Assembly: GCF_005484805.1 (NCBI RefSeq) | Contig: NZ_CP039432.1 | Span: 2,976,001-3,040,000 of the forward strand | Reading direction: 5' to 3' | Length of the DNA stretch: 64,000 bases | Source: Rhodococcus sp. SGAir0479 | GTDB lineage: Bacteria > Actinomycetota > Actinomycetes > Mycobacteriales > Mycobacteriaceae | Shown: piece by piece, positions 43,056-50,740 of the stretch | Position numbering within the stretch: position 1 is the first letter of the stretch | Layout of the letters: each line of letters opens with the position of its first letter | Position numbers and translations under genes: made by a program | Notes under the pieces: model-generated | What the model saw: the letters and a program-made list of their open reading frames with translations, nothing else | Told to the model about the DNA's origin: nothing | Database searches by the model: none

Positions 43056-43358
43056 TCAGGACGGCACGATCATGTGCGAGTCGGCCAGGGTGTCGAGGGC
43101 ACGCAGATACGGCCGGGCCGCATCCTCCTCGACACCGTTGGCCTGGAGCGCTGCCCGCACGCTGGGGTGCTGGGGCAGGGATTCGACGATCGCGACGATG
43201 GTCCGGTTCTTCAGGAACGAGAGCTTGCGTGTTCCGAAGTGGTAGAGCAGCGCCCCGAAGGGTTCGGGGCGCAGCGCCACCTGCGGGTGAAGCTTCCATG
43301 CCGCGTCGAGATCGATCGTGCCGGCCGGCGAGGCTCCGCCGACGGCTTGTTCGGACAC
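43056..43358 (-). CDS. mftB: Mycofactocin chaperone MftB
   Basis: Small RiPP-recognition (PqqD-like) protein of about 100 residues that presents MftA to MftC. Core: LDAAWKLHPQVALRPEPFGA, LLYHFGTRKLSFLKNRTIVA. I take the GTG at 43358, two bases after the mftA stop, since it gives the usual length; a GTG at 43376 inside mftA would add six residues. Confidence 0.92.
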   Translation of the reverse strand: MSEQAVGGASPAGTIDLDAAWKLHPQVALRPEPFGALLYHFGTRKLSFLKNRTIVAIVESLPQHPSVRAALQANGVEEDAARPYLRALDTLADSHMIVPS

Positions 43359-43360
43359 GA

Positions 43361-43453
43361 TCAGTACACGCCGCACATGCCGTCGATGGACACCTCTTCG
43401 ACGAGGGACTCCTCGACCAGCTGGCTTTCGGTGACGGTCTCGCGATCGGACAT
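43361..43453 (-). CDS. mftA: Mycofactocin precursor peptide MftA
   Basis: A 30-residue peptide starting [16 protein letters not shown] and ending in the invariant core [10 protein letters not shown]; the last two residues, Val-Tyr, become the mycofactocin ring system. The acidic leader binds MftB. ATG at 43453 is preceded by GAGGAGGAA. First gene of the operon, divergent from mftR. Confidence 0.96.
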   Translation of the reverse strand: MSDRETVTESQLVEESLVEEVSIDGMCGVY

Positions 43454-43497
43454 CGATTCCTCCTCCATATCGGACTCCGGCGACGGAGCGTGCGGTC

Positions 43498-43534
43498 AGA
43501 GTGACCTGTTCACTGTGACTCGGTTCACCACTCT
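43498..43534. promoter_or_regulatory. Candidate MftR operator in the mftA/mftR intergenic region
   Basis: Outer inverted arms AGAGTG and CACTCT enclose two direct GTTCAC copies spaced 15 bp (43508 and 43523). Lies 45 bp before the mftA start and 44 bp before the mftR start. A regulator site here is expected; the exact motif is a guess. Confidence 0.35.
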
Positions 43535-43577
43535 AATGGCATTGGGTGCACAATGACTAGTGAAGGAGGTCACAGAA

Positions 43578-44216
43578 GTGCGCAGCCGTAGGAACCCGTC
43601 GTCCCGCATCGGTCGTCGGCCGACGACCACGCGCGACCGGATCGCCGCGGTGGGTATCGACCTGTTCGCCACGCGCGGCTTCGACGACACCAGCGTCGAC
43701 GACATCGCCGAGGCCGCCGGGATCGCGCGCCGCACGTTCTTCCGGTACTTCCCGTCCAAGAACGCCGTGCCGTGGGGCGACTTCGACGCGCACCTGTCGG
43801 AGATGCGCACGATGCTCAGCGAACTTCCAGGCGACATCCCCGTGCTCGACGGGCTGACCTCGGCCCTGTTGGCGTTCAACACGTTCCCCCCGGAGGTGGC
43901 CGCCGGGCACCGCCGACGCATGCGGCTGATCTTCGAGGTGCCGGCCTTGCAGGCGTACTCGGTGGTGATGTACGACGGATGGCGCCGGGTCATCGCCGAG
44001 TACGTCGCCCGCCGGCTGCACGTCGGACCCACCGACCAGCTCCCCAAGACGGTGGGTTACCTGCTGCTCGGCGTCGCGCTGGCGGCCTACGAGACGTGGC
44101 TGGCCGACGACGAGTCCGACCTTCTCGACCTGCTCGGCCAGGGCAGCCGTCTGCTCTACACCAGCCTGTCCGACATCGACGCACCGATCCTGAACGGGGC
44201 TCCCCATGACGCTTGA
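43578..44216 (+). CDS. mftR: Mycofactocin system TetR-family regulator MftR
   Basis: Repressor of 212 residues. HTH: RDRIAAVGIDLFATRGFDDT, VDDIAEAAGIARRTFFRYFP (residues 20-65), then a helical ligand domain; MftR is known to respond to acyl-CoAs in mycobacteria. GTG at 43578 is chosen because AAGGAGGT stands 7 bases upstream; the frame extends to 43560 without a ribosome site. Divergent from mftA and overlapping mftM by 11 bp. Confidence 0.93.
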   Translation: MRSRRNPSSRIGRRPTTTRDRIAAVGIDLFATRGFDDTSVDDIAEAAGIARRTFFRYFPSKNAVPWGDFDAHLSEMRTMLSELPGDIPVLDGLTSALLAFNTFPPEVAAGHRRRMRLIFEVPALQAYSVVMYDGWRRVIAEYVARRLHVGPTDQLPKTVGYLLLGVALAAYETWLADDESDLLDLLGQGSRLLYTSLSDIDAPILNGAPHDA

Positions 44217-45009
44217 CTCGCTCGCCCCGTGCGCCCCCGGCCGGTGGACGCACGACCACGTCACCGTCGAGCGCGTCCCGAGCGGCCCGATCACGCTCAC
44301 CCGCACCGGCACCGGACTGCACGTCCGGCATTCCCTGCACCCCGAGGCGCTCAGCGAACGCCTGGTGGCCGAGGTGACCGCCTCGATCGGCGACGCCGAC
44401 TTCGGTCAGACGGAATTCGAGCTGACGATGGTCGGGCTGGTGCGCTCGACCGTTCCGGACGCCCTCGAGTCCTGGCGCGTGTACTACCGCAACTCGCTCG
44501 CCGAACTGCTGGACGGCACCGCGGACTTCGCGCCCATCCACGACAAGGCGGCCGAACTCGTGCGCGGCAGCGTCCTCGACCTCGGGTCGTGTTTCGGCTT
44601 CCTGCCGCTGCGGCTCGCGCGGGCCGGGGTCGAGGTGACCGCCACCGATATCCTGCCGGGCACGATGACCCTGCTCGCGGCCGTCGCGCCGACCCTGGGC
44701 CTCGAGCTCGGCACCCTCGTGTGCGACGCCGCGAACGTGCCGGTGCCCGACGGCAGCGCCGACACCGTCACGGCCGTCCACCTTCTCGAGCACGTCGACC
44801 CGGCCACCGGCGCGGCGGTACTGGCCGAGGCCCTGCGTATCGCCCGTGAGCGGGTCGTCGTCGCGGTGCCGTACGAGGACGTCGCGACCGCGTGCCACGG
44901 GCACGTGCGAACGTTCGATGCCGACGCTCTGCACGACCTGGGCGTTTCCACCGGCCGTCCGTTCGAGGTCTTCGACCACCACGGCGGCTGGCTCGTCGTC
45001 GACGCCTGA
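44206..45009 (+). CDS. mftM: Mycofactocin oligosaccharide methyltransferase MftM
   Basis: SAM-dependent class I methyltransferase of 267 residues that caps the mycofactocin glucose chain. Motif I is VLDLGSCFGFLPLRLARAG (near residue 124), followed by VTATDILPGTM and VTAVHLLEHVDPATG. The N-terminal 110 residues are specific to the MftM group. Overlaps mftR by 11 bp and is co-transcribed with it. Family placement relies on position beside mftR plus the N-terminal pattern. Confidence 0.88.
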   Translation: MTLDSLAPCAPGRWTHDHVTVERVPSGPITLTRTGTGLHVRHSLHPEALSERLVAEVTASIGDADFGQTEFELTMVGLVRSTVPDALESWRVYYRNSLAELLDGTADFAPIHDKAAELVRGSVLDLGSCFGFLPLRLARAGVEVTATDILPGTMTLLAAVAPTLGLELGTLVCDAANVPVPDGSADTVTAVHLLEHVDPATGAAVLAEALRIARERVVVAVPYEDVATACHGHVRTFDADALHDLGVSTGRPFEVFDHHGGWLVVDA

Positions 45010-45152
45010 GCCCCGCAACTCACGGAGCACGCGCACTCGAGACCGGCGCCCTCGAGGCCCGGGGCCGACCCTCGAGATGCTCCCGATCAGCGGGAGCCGG
45101 AAGCGGAGAATTACGCTCTCCCCGGTAGCGTCGCTACGCTGCTACGCTGAAA

Positions 45153-45168
45153 CTAGAACACGTTCTAG
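45153..45168 (+). promoter_or_regulatory. kstR box: KstR operator upstream of kshB
   Basis: CTAGAACACGTTCTAG has 7-bp perfect arms and fits the published KstR pattern TnnAACnnGTTnnA exactly. It ends 37 bp before the kshB ATG, where binding would block the promoter. This puts the gene in the cholesterol/steroid regulon. Confidence 0.88.
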
Positions 45169-45205
45169 GGTTCTAGGACTGATCCACGAGAGGACCAGAG
45201 TTCGC

Positions 45206-46261
45206 ATGACCACTATCGATGTGCCGCACAGCTCTCGATCCGCGGTGCTCACCGTGTCCGGGGTGATCGAGGAGACCCCCGATTCGCGGTCGTTGGTCTT
45301 CGACGTCCCCGCGGACATGAAGAGCAAGTTCGAGTACAAGCCCGGTCAGTTCCTGACCCTGCGCATTCCGAGCGACCAGACCGGCTCGGTCGCCCGTTGC
45401 TACTCGCTGGCGAGCTCGCCGTTCACCGACGACGCCCCCAAGGTCACCGTCAAGCGCACCTCGGACGGCTACGGCTCGAACTGGCTGTGCGACAACCTGA
45501 AGGTGGGCGACCAGCTCGAGGTGCTGCCCCCGGCCGGCGTCTTCACCCCGAAGTCGCTCGACCACGACTTCCTGCTGTTCGGCGGCGGCAGCGGCATCAC
45601 GCCGGTCATGTCGATCCTCAAGTCGGCGCTCACCCAGGGCAGCGGCAAGGTTGTCCTCCTGTACGGCAACCGCGATGTCGAGTCGGTCATCTTCGCTGCC
45701 GAGCTGCGCGAGCTGGCGGCCAAGTACCCCGACCGCCTGTCGATCATCCACTGGATCGAGACGGTCCAGGGGTTGCCCAGCGTGACCCAGCTCGCCACGC
45801 TGCTGGCTCCGTACACCTCGTACGAGGCGTTCATGTGCGGCCCCGGTCCGTTCATGGACACCATTCACGAGGCTCTGGCCCAGGCCGGGATGCCCCGCTC
45901 GCAGGTCCACGCCGAGGTGTTCAACTCCCTGAGCGGTGACCCGTTCGCGGACGTCGAACTCGAGGAGGTCACGGAGGAGGAGGCCGCCGAGGCCGCGACC
46001 GTCGAGATCGAGCTGGACGGCGAGAAGCACAACCTCAGCTGGCCGCGCAAGCAGACGCTCGTCGACGTGATGCTGTCGAAGGGCCTGGACGTGCCCTACT
46101 CCTGCCAGGAAGGCGAGTGCGGCTCGTGCGCCTGCACCGTCCTCGAGGGCGAGGTCTCCATGGAGCACGCCGGCGTCCTGGATCAGGAGGACATCGACAA
46201 CGGCTACATCCTGGGCTGCCAGGCCAAGCCGGTGAGCGATCACCTGAAGATCGAGTTCTGA
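45206..46261 (+). CDS. kshB: 3-ketosteroid 9-alpha-monooxygenase, ferredoxin reductase component KshB
   Basis: Electron-transfer flavoprotein of 351 residues, the family length. FAD site ARCYSLASSPF, NAD site FGGGSGITPVMSILK, CGPGPFMD, then a C-terminal plant-type 2Fe-2S domain with CQEGECGSC and a distal cysteine in LGCQA. It passes electrons from NADH to the Rieske oxygenase KshA in steroid ring opening; KshA is not in this window. ATG at 45206 follows GAGAGGACC. A perfect KstR box upstream supports the steroid role over other reductases of this type. Confidence 0.93.
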   Translation: MTTIDVPHSSRSAVLTVSGVIEETPDSRSLVFDVPADMKSKFEYKPGQFLTLRIPSDQTGSVARCYSLASSPFTDDAPKVTVKRTSDGYGSNWLCDNLKVGDQLEVLPPAGVFTPKSLDHDFLLFGGGSGITPVMSILKSALTQGSGKVVLLYGNRDVESVIFAAELRELAAKYPDRLSIIHWIETVQGLPSVTQLATLLAPYTSYEAFMCGPGPFMDTIHEALAQAGMPRSQVHAEVFNSLSGDPFADVELEEVTEEEAAEAATVEIELDGEKHNLSWPRKQTLVDVMLSKGLDVPYSCQEGECGSCACTVLEGEVSMEHAGVLDQEDIDNGYILGCQAKPVSDHLKIEF

Positions 46262-46281
46262 CGCTCGGCACCCGTTCGTAG

Positions 46282-46319
46282 CGAGGGCCCGATCCGCCGT
46301 CCGGCGGGTCGGGCCCTCG
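46282..46319 (+). terminator. Terminator of kshB
   Basis: CGAGGGCCCGA and TCGGGCCCTCG arms with an inner CCGCC/GGCGG pair, followed by GCTTTTCG. It begins 21 bp after the stop codon. Confidence 0.85.
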
Positions 46320-46474
46320 GCTTTTCGCCGGGGGCATGTGACATTCGGTCACTGAAACGTGGCGCGAACTGCACGAACCCGTGATCGGAGTGCAATCCGG
46401 ACAGTATTGATCGACCGGTCAGTCAGCGTGACACTCGACTCGAGGACACAATCCTTTCCTCGAGGAGGCAGGTC

Positions 46475-46837
46475 ATGAAGGCATCAACTCGTTGGCAGGA
46501 CTACGCCGCCGTCATCATCGGCGCTTTCGCGGCCCTGTCGCCGCTCTGGCTGTCGACGAACTCCGGCGCCCGGTGGTCGTTGATCGTGCTCGGCGTGCTC
46601 ATCGCCCTCGCCGGTCTGGCCCACATGACGCGGCCCGGGATGGCCGCGGCGGACTACGCGATCGGTGTGCTCGGCGTCCTGCTGTTCATCTCCCCGTGGG
46701 TCATGAACTTCCACACCATGACCTCGGCGGCGTGGACGGCGTGGGTGGTCGGCGTGCTCACCGTGGCGGTCTCGGTGGTCGGCATGCCCGCCATGAGCGA
46801 GCGCATGCACGGTCACGGGGGCCTGGCTGCGCACTGA
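46475..46837 (+). CDS. SPW-repeat membrane protein
   Basis: Four-helix membrane protein of 120 residues with two SPW-type motifs (ALSPLWLS near residue 20 and FISPWVMNF near 74), each between hydrophobic segments. Family function is unknown. ATG at 46475 follows CGAGGAGG. The TetR gene begins 69 bp downstream on the same strand, so the pair may form a unit in which the regulator controls the membrane protein. Confidence 0.88.
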   Translation: MKASTRWQDYAAVIIGAFAALSPLWLSTNSGARWSLIVLGVLIALAGLAHMTRPGMAAADYAIGVLGVLLFISPWVMNFHTMTSAAWTAWVVGVLTVAVSVVGMPAMSERMHGHGGLAAH

Positions 46838-46906
46838 GAACACGACACCGAACAGGTGGGACGGGGCCCGGGGGCTCCGCCCCACCGACGCCGAGCGGAG
46901 GACCGC

Positions 46907-47509
46907 ATGCCGCATCGTCGGCGCACCGCCAGGACGGACGGCCAGGCCCGGGCGGCGATTCTCGATGCCGCCGAGACGCTGATCGGTGAACGCGGCTTCG
47001 ACGCCACCTCCACCGCTGCGGTCGCCGCGGCCGCGGGCGTCCCCAAGGGTCTGATCTTCTATTACTTCCCCACCAAGACCGACATCCTCACCGCGCTGCT
47101 CGACGAGCGCCTGCCGACCGCGCCGCTGGCCGACCTGGCGCCGTTGGTCGCGCCCGGTGATCCGGCGACGAGCCTGGTGAACCTGGACGAGGCCCTGAAC
47201 CTGCGCGAGCACCGACTGATGCGGGCGATCATCTGGCGCGAGGCCGAAACCCACCCCAACGCGCGCGGCTACCTGCGCCGGTTCCGCTCCCACCTGCACG
47301 ACGCGACCGTGCGGATCCTGCAGGCCAGCGCGGTCTCCCCCGTGCGGCCCGGCACGCTGCGCGCGTGCGCGAACGCGTGGGTGGCCGCGATGTTCTCGGC
47401 CGCGGGCACCGACCGGCTCCGCGACCTCGACGACATCGCCCGGCTGCGCCGGGACGAACTCGGCACGGTCGCGCAGGTGGTGGCCGCCGGAATGGTGCAG
47501 CTGGGTTAG
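46907..47509 (+). CDS. TetR-family regulator beside the SPW protein
   Basis: Protein of 200 residues; HTH in RAAILDAAETLIGERGFDAT and VAAAAGVPKGLIFYYFPTKT (residues 13-60), followed by a helical ligand domain of unknown specificity. ATG at 46907 follows GGAGGA. Convergent with the MurI-like gene at 16 bp. No palindrome stands out upstream. Confidence 0.87.
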   Translation: MPHRRRTARTDGQARAAILDAAETLIGERGFDATSTAAVAAAAGVPKGLIFYYFPTKTDILTALLDERLPTAPLADLAPLVAPGDPATSLVNLDEALNLREHRLMRAIIWREAETHPNARGYLRRFRSHLHDATVRILQASAVSPVRPGTLRACANAWVAAMFSAAGTDRLRDLDDIARLRRDELGTVAQVVAAGMVQLG

Positions 47510-47525
47510 CCGCGCGGGGGCGGCG

Positions 47526-48296
47526 TCACCGCCGCGACGGTGCGGCCAGGAGCAGCCGTCCGGCGTCGAAGGTCGCGGCGCTGACCGGCAGCTCCCCCGG
47601 AGTCCCACTCAGTAGGACCTCGACCGTGCCGCCGCCGGTGGACTCGCGCCCCAACGCGTCGATGCGCCGCAACGTCTGGGCCGCGACCGCCTCGGCACTG
47701 TCGAACAGCACGACGCCGGCCGGCAGCCGGGCGGCGATCTCGTCCGCCACCAGCGGGTAGTGAGTGCATCCCAGCACCACACCGGTGACGTCGTCGGGAG
47801 TACGGGCGGCCGCCGACGTGATCGCGTCCCCGACCGCGTCCAGGTCGCCGCGGTCGATGGCGTCGGCGAGACCGTGGCAGGCCACGCCCACCACCGAACT
47901 GCCGTTCGCGAACTGCTCGACCAGCCGCGCCTGGTAGGCGCTGGCCGTCGTGGCCGCCGTCGCCCAGATCGCCACCGAGTCACACATCGCCGCGGCCGGT
48001 TTGATCGCCGGCACCGTGCCGATCACGGGAATCTCGGGGCCCAGGTCGGCCCGCACGTGCTCGAGCGCTGTGACGCTGGCGGTGTTGCACGGCAGCACCA
48101 CCACCTCGGCGCCGCGATCGACCGCGCGCCGCGCCGTGCCCACGACCCGGTCGATCACCCACTGCTCGTCCCGCGGACCCCACGGGGCGCCCTCGGGGTC
48201 GAGCGAGAGCATCAGGTCCAGGTCCGGACGCAATCGGCGCAACCACGCAGACGTCGGGAGCAGTCCCAGACCCGAGTCGATGAGCGCAACGATCAC
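47526..48296 (-). CDS. MurI-like Asp/Glu racemase-superfamily protein
   Basis: Protein of 256 residues. Both catalytic cysteines of the glutamate racemase family are in place (VVLPCNTASVTALEHV and VVLGCTHYPLVADE), and the DSG motif is present (ALIDSGLGLLP). The N-terminal part after DSG departs from usual MurI (no GGL run) and the sequence is otherwise divergent, so it may be a second racemase or an enzyme of a related reaction rather than the cell-wall MurI. Confidence 0.78.
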   Translation of the reverse strand: MIVALIDSGLGLLPTSAWLRRLRPDLDLMLSLDPEGAPWGPRDEQWVIDRVVGTARRAVDRGAEVVVLPCNTASVTALEHVRADLGPEIPVIGTVPAIKPAAAMCDSVAIWATAATTASAYQARLVEQFANGSSVVGVACHGLADAIDRGDLDAVGDAITSAAARTPDDVTGVVLGCTHYPLVADEIAARLPAGVVLFDSAEAVAAQTLRRIDALGRESTGGGTVEVLLSGTPGELPVSAATFDAGRLLLAAPSRR

Positions 48297-48350
48297 CCGA
48301 CAAATCTAGCCCTGCCGGGTCCGGGGGGACGCGCGCGGTGGCCGGGGCGC

Positions 48351-49562
48351 TCAGGCGGGCGCCGACTCCAGCAGGTCCGCGATCGGCGTCCCCGCCGCGA
48401 TCTTCGCGCGCATCTTCATCACCGCACCCGCCGAACCCAGGCCGACGACCGCCGTCAACGCCCCGCCGTTCGAGTAGTAGACGACGAACTTGCGGCCGTC
48501 GTCCTTGATCACGTGGACGTCGTCGTCGGCCGACACGGTGCCCAGCGCCTGGACCTTGAGGCCGTACTGGTCGCTCCAGAAGTACGGAACCTGCGCCGGC
48601 GCGTTCGGGTCCCCGGTACCGGTGAGCGCCCCCGCGAGGATCTTCGCCTGGTCCCCCGCGTTGCTCCAGTGCTCCACGCGCTTGTGCCCGCAGGAATCGT
48701 GCCGCCACGACGCGACGTCCCCGACGGCCCACACGTGCGGGTCGTCGGTACGGCCGACCTCGTCGCACAGCACGCCGTTGTCCAGCGCGACGCCCGCGTC
48801 CTCGAGCCAGCCGGTCACCGGGACCGACCCGATGCCGATCGCGACGACGTCCACCTCGAGCTCCGTGCCGTCGGACAGCACCGCGCCGCGCACCCGCCCG
48901 TCGCCGGTGAGGGCGGTCAGCCCCACCCCGGCCCGGACGTCGACGCCCTCGGCGGTGTGCAGCCGTCCCACCAGGGCGCCCACTCGTGCCCCCAGCACCG
49001 ATGCCAGCGGCGCCGGCTGCGGCTCGACGAGGACCACGTCGAGCCCGAGCGCCCGCATGCTCGCGGCCAGCTCGCACCCGATGAAGCCGGCCCCCACGAC
49101 CAGCGCGCGTGCGCCCTCGCGCAGCTCGGTGCGCAGCGCACGACTGTCGTCCACCGATCGCAGGACGTGGACCCCGGCCAGCTCGGGTAGTCCGGGGATG
49201 CGGCGCGGCGCCAGTCCGGTCGCGACGATCACCTCGCCGTAGGCGACCTCGCCGCCGTCGGCGAGGCGCACCATCCGGCGGGCCCGATCGAGACCGCTCG
49301 CGGCCACTCCGAGGCGCAGCTCGACGCGCTGCTCGTCGTAGAACTCCCGCGGCCGCAGCGTGGTGTCGTCGTTCTCCCCGCGGACCACCTCCTTCGACAG
49401 CGGCGGGCGGTCGTAGGGCAGATGGGGTTCGTCGCCCACGATGACGAGGTCGCCGTCGTACCCCGCCTGCCGCAACTCCTCCACCGTGCGCACCGCGGCG
49501 AGCCCGCCGCCGACGATCACGATCGGCCCGACGGCCCCGACAGCACTGTCGTCACTGGACAT
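48351..49562 (-). CDS. Ferredoxin/rubredoxin reductase-type FAD flavoprotein
   Basis: NAD(P)H-dependent reductase of 403 residues. FAD site IVIVGGGLAAVRTVEELRQA, PYDRPPLSKEV, NAD site VVGAGFIGCELAASMRALG, then VWAVGDVASW and a C-terminal reductase domain; this is the BphA4/RubB/ThcD class that feeds electrons to ferredoxins or rubredoxins of P450 or dioxygenase systems. No partner ferredoxin is adjacent. ATG at 49562 follows GAGAGGTAG. A sequence fitting the KstR pattern lies 75 bp upstream, hinting at a steroid-related role. Confidence 0.88.
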   Translation of the reverse strand: MSSDDSAVGAVGPIVIVGGGLAAVRTVEELRQAGYDGDLVIVGDEPHLPYDRPPLSKEVVRGENDDTTLRPREFYDEQRVELRLGVAASGLDRARRMVRLADGGEVAYGEVIVATGLAPRRIPGLPELAGVHVLRSVDDSRALRTELREGARALVVGAGFIGCELAASMRALGLDVVLVEPQPAPLASVLGARVGALVGRLHTAEGVDVRAGVGLTALTGDGRVRGAVLSDGTELEVDVVAIGIGSVPVTGWLEDAGVALDNGVLCDEVGRTDDPHVWAVGDVASWRHDSCGHKRVEHWSNAGDQAKILAGALTGTGDPNAPAQVPYFWSDQYGLKVQALGTVSADDDVHVIKDDGRKFVVYYSNGGALTAVVGLGSAGAVMKMRAKIAAGTPIADLLESAPA

Positions 49563-49636
49563 CCCTACTACCTCTCCGTCACCCCACACGCCTCGTCACA
49601 CGAGCCTGTGCACCGCTCGCCCGAGCTCGCCACGAT

Positions 49637-49650
49637 TGGAACATGTTCTA
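49637..49650. promoter_or_regulatory. KstR-like site between the flavoprotein and Asp23 genes
   Basis: TGGAACATGTTCTA fits TnnAACnnGTTnnA and sits within the wider inverted ends TTGG and CCAA. It is 75 bp before the flavoprotein start and 130 bp before the Asp23 start. Symmetry is weaker than in the kshB site. Confidence 0.5.
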
Positions 49651-49779
49651 CCAAATTCGCCGGAAGTCGGATACCCACGCCGACGCCGGGGCGGAACCCC
49701 GCAGCCTCGCCCGGGAGTCATTAGAGTTGACCCCGAACCGGTGACCGGCGCGGGAACGGTCCCGGAAGAGGAGCGACGT

Positions 49780-50259
49780 ATGACGACAGACCCGACCGCC
49801 GGTGCATCGACCATCGGGGGCGACCGAATTCGATTCGGGGCGAGCGCGTCGCGCGAGCTGAGCGATTCGCACGGTAAGACGATCATCGCGGACGCGGTGG
49901 TCGCGAAGATCGCCGGCATCGCGACGCGTCAGATCAACGGCGTGTACGACCTCGGGGGCGGCACCGCCCGCGTCGTCGGCGCCCTGCGCGACCGCATCCC
50001 CGGAGCGGGGGTCGACCACGCCCAGGGCGTCTCGGCCGAGGTCGGTGAGAAACAGGCGGCGATCGACATCGGCATCGTCGCCGAGTACGGAGTTGCGCTC
50101 CACGAGCTCGCGGCGGGCATCCGGCGCAACGTGATCGCGGCGGTCGAGAACATGACCGGCCTCGAGGTCACCGAGGTCGACATCACCGTCCACGACGTCA
50201 TCCTCCTCGACGAGACAGATCCGGGAACGGACCCGGACGCCAAACCGAGGGTGCAGTGA
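49780..50259 (+). CDS. Asp23/Gls24-family envelope stress protein
   Basis: Protein of 159 residues with the Asp23 core: KTIIADAVVAKIAGIATRQI, AEVGEKQAAIDIGIVAEYGV, ENMTGLEVTEVDITVHDVIL. Soluble; in staphylococci Asp23 forms a membrane-tethered layer via AmaP. ATG at 49780 follows AAGAGGAG. First gene of a six-gene chain with overlapping ends that includes an AmaP-like anchor, so a membrane-linked assembly is likely here too. Confidence 0.9.
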   Translation: MTTDPTAGASTIGGDRIRFGASASRELSDSHGKTIIADAVVAKIAGIATRQINGVYDLGGGTARVVGALRDRIPGAGVDHAQGVSAEVGEKQAAIDIGIVAEYGVALHELAAGIRRNVIAAVENMTGLEVTEVDITVHDVILLDETDPGTDPDAKPRVQ

Positions 50260-50564
50260 CCGAGGCTGCGGCGCAGAGCCTTTCGACGGCCGAACGGGCC
50301 GCCGCGGCAGCACTGTCCGTGCCGGGCGTCGCCGGTCTGCACGGCGGCGAGTTCGGCACCGTCGCGACCTACCTGCCGGGACGGCGCGTAACCGGCGTCC
50401 GGATCGACGACTCCGGGTGCTCGGTCCACGTGACTGTGCGGTACCCGGCGGATCTGTTCGCCGTCGCCGACGCCGTCCGCACCGCCGTCCGCGCAATCGT
50501 GGACACCCCCGTGGACGTGACGATCGAAGACCTCACAGCCGACCGGACAGGACCGCAGCAATGA
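50256..50564 (+). CDS. Small Asp23-like protein
   Basis: A 102-residue soluble protein; ALSVPGVAGLHGGEFGTVAT and the ending VRAIVDTPVDVTIEDLTAD resemble a reduced Asp23 fold. GTG start overlaps the previous stop by 4 bp (GTGA), so translation is coupled. Alone it would be called hypothetical; position in the operon supports the family. Confidence 0.78.
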   Translation: MTEAAAQSLSTAERAAAAALSVPGVAGLHGGEFGTVATYLPGRRVTGVRIDDSGCSVHVTVRYPADLFAVADAVRTAVRAIVDTPVDVTIEDLTADRTGPQQ

Positions 50565-50740
50565 CCAGCACTGGTATCGGACTGATCGCCGGACTTCTCC
50601 TGGCACTCGCCGGAATCCTCGGCGGCTTCAGCGGATTCGTCTTCGCCGTGCTGTTGGGTGCCGTCGGCCTGGCGATAGGCGCCCACCGCGACGGTCACCT
50701 CGATCTCGGAGCGCTGCTCCGGTCCCGCGGCCGTGGCTGA
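50561..50740 (+). CDS. Small two-helix membrane protein of the Asp23 operon
   Basis: A 59-residue protein with hydrophobic stretches at residues 5-22 (GIGLIAGLLLALAGILGG) and 24-44 (SGFVFAVLLGAVGLAIGAH), then a basic tail. Small DUF2273-type membrane proteins accompany Asp23 genes elsewhere and this has the same place and form. ATG overlaps the previous stop by 4 bp. Confidence 0.75.
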   Translation: MTSTGIGLIAGLLLALAGILGGFSGFVFAVLLGAVGLAIGAHRDGHLDLGALLRSRGRG

